DNA of 64,000 nucleotides from Rhinopithecus roxellana (lineage: Eukaryota > Chordata > Mammalia > Primates > Cercopithecidae). Where the stretch lies: assembly GCF_007565055.1 (NCBI RefSeq), contig NC_044563.1, forward strand, positions 98,107,489-98,171,488. Reading direction: 5' to 3'. Below the pieces are notes generated by a model. It searched no databases and was not told the origin of the DNA. It saw only the letters and a list, made by a program, of their open reading frames with translations. Both the position numbers and the translations under genes were made by a program. Below are positions 63,850 to 64,000 of the stretch, piece after piece (the stretch's first letter is position 1; the number at the start of each line of letters is the position of its first letter).

Positions 63850-64000
63850 CCAGGTACGATGACTCACGCCTGTAATTCCAGCATTTTGGGAAGCCAAGGC
63901 GGGCAGATTGCTTTAGCTTGGGAGTTTGAGACCAACCTGGGCAAACATGGCAAAACCCCATCTCTATAGGAAATACAAAAAAAGACTGGGAGCGGTGGCT
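63850..64000 (+). mobile_element. Alu, cut by window end
   Basis: Left monomer 'ggccaggtacgatgactcac' to 'aaatacaaaaaaagactggg'. The final 'gactgggagcggtggct' may be the right part or a second Alu. Confidence 0.85.

Overview
The window is nuclear DNA from a catarrhine primate, most probably an Old World monkey. It is dense in Alu and L1 copies. The youngest Alus (about 1.85, 30.1, 45.2 and 46.6 kb) share the variants 'gcgtaaacc', 'gagatccggccactg' and 'ctagccgggcgaggtggcggg'-type segments, which I associate with cercopithecid AluY lineages rather than human AluY. That assignment comes from memory, not from an alignment.

There are two protein genes, both on the minus strand. The left part (about 3.0-12.0 kb) is the 5' portion of SERGEF (DelGEF), an RCC1-repeat protein. 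Its CpG-island promoter, first coding exon and coding exons 2-4 (149 codons) are present, and the gene continues past the left edge. The centre (about 18-48 kb) is a complete TPH1 gene, tryptophan hydroxylase 1, the rate-limiting enzyme of peripheral and pineal serotonin synthesis. Ten coding exons were joined by hand at splice sites; they total 1335 nt, or 444 codons plus a stop, with every phase closing and iron ligands His272, His277 and Glu317 in place. A TATA- and CCAAT-containing promoter and a short non-coding first exon lie near 47.92-48.08 kb. The order SERGEF-TPH1 on one strand matches human 11p15.1.

Between the genes (12.4-18 kb) are a solitary ERVK-class LTR with a 6-bp target-site duplication and an expanded poly-C tract, plus an older ERV1-type LTR. 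The right flank (48.1-64 kb) has no recognisable gene. It is dominated by a nested pair of L1 elements, the younger keeping a 974-codon open ORF2 remainder, along with older L1, MIR and Alu copies.

The most notable observations are at splice junctions. A 73-bp tandem duplication copies the end of SERGEF exon 2 together with its 5' splice site. In TPH1, an Alu inserted exactly at an exon's 5' splice site, so the target-site duplication carries a second copy of that donor on the far side of the Alu. Other notable structures are a twin-primed (5'-inverted) L1 in a TPH1 intron, a templated duplication beside it, and a threefold tandem repeat built across an Alu/L1 boundary. I found no wholly new biological system.
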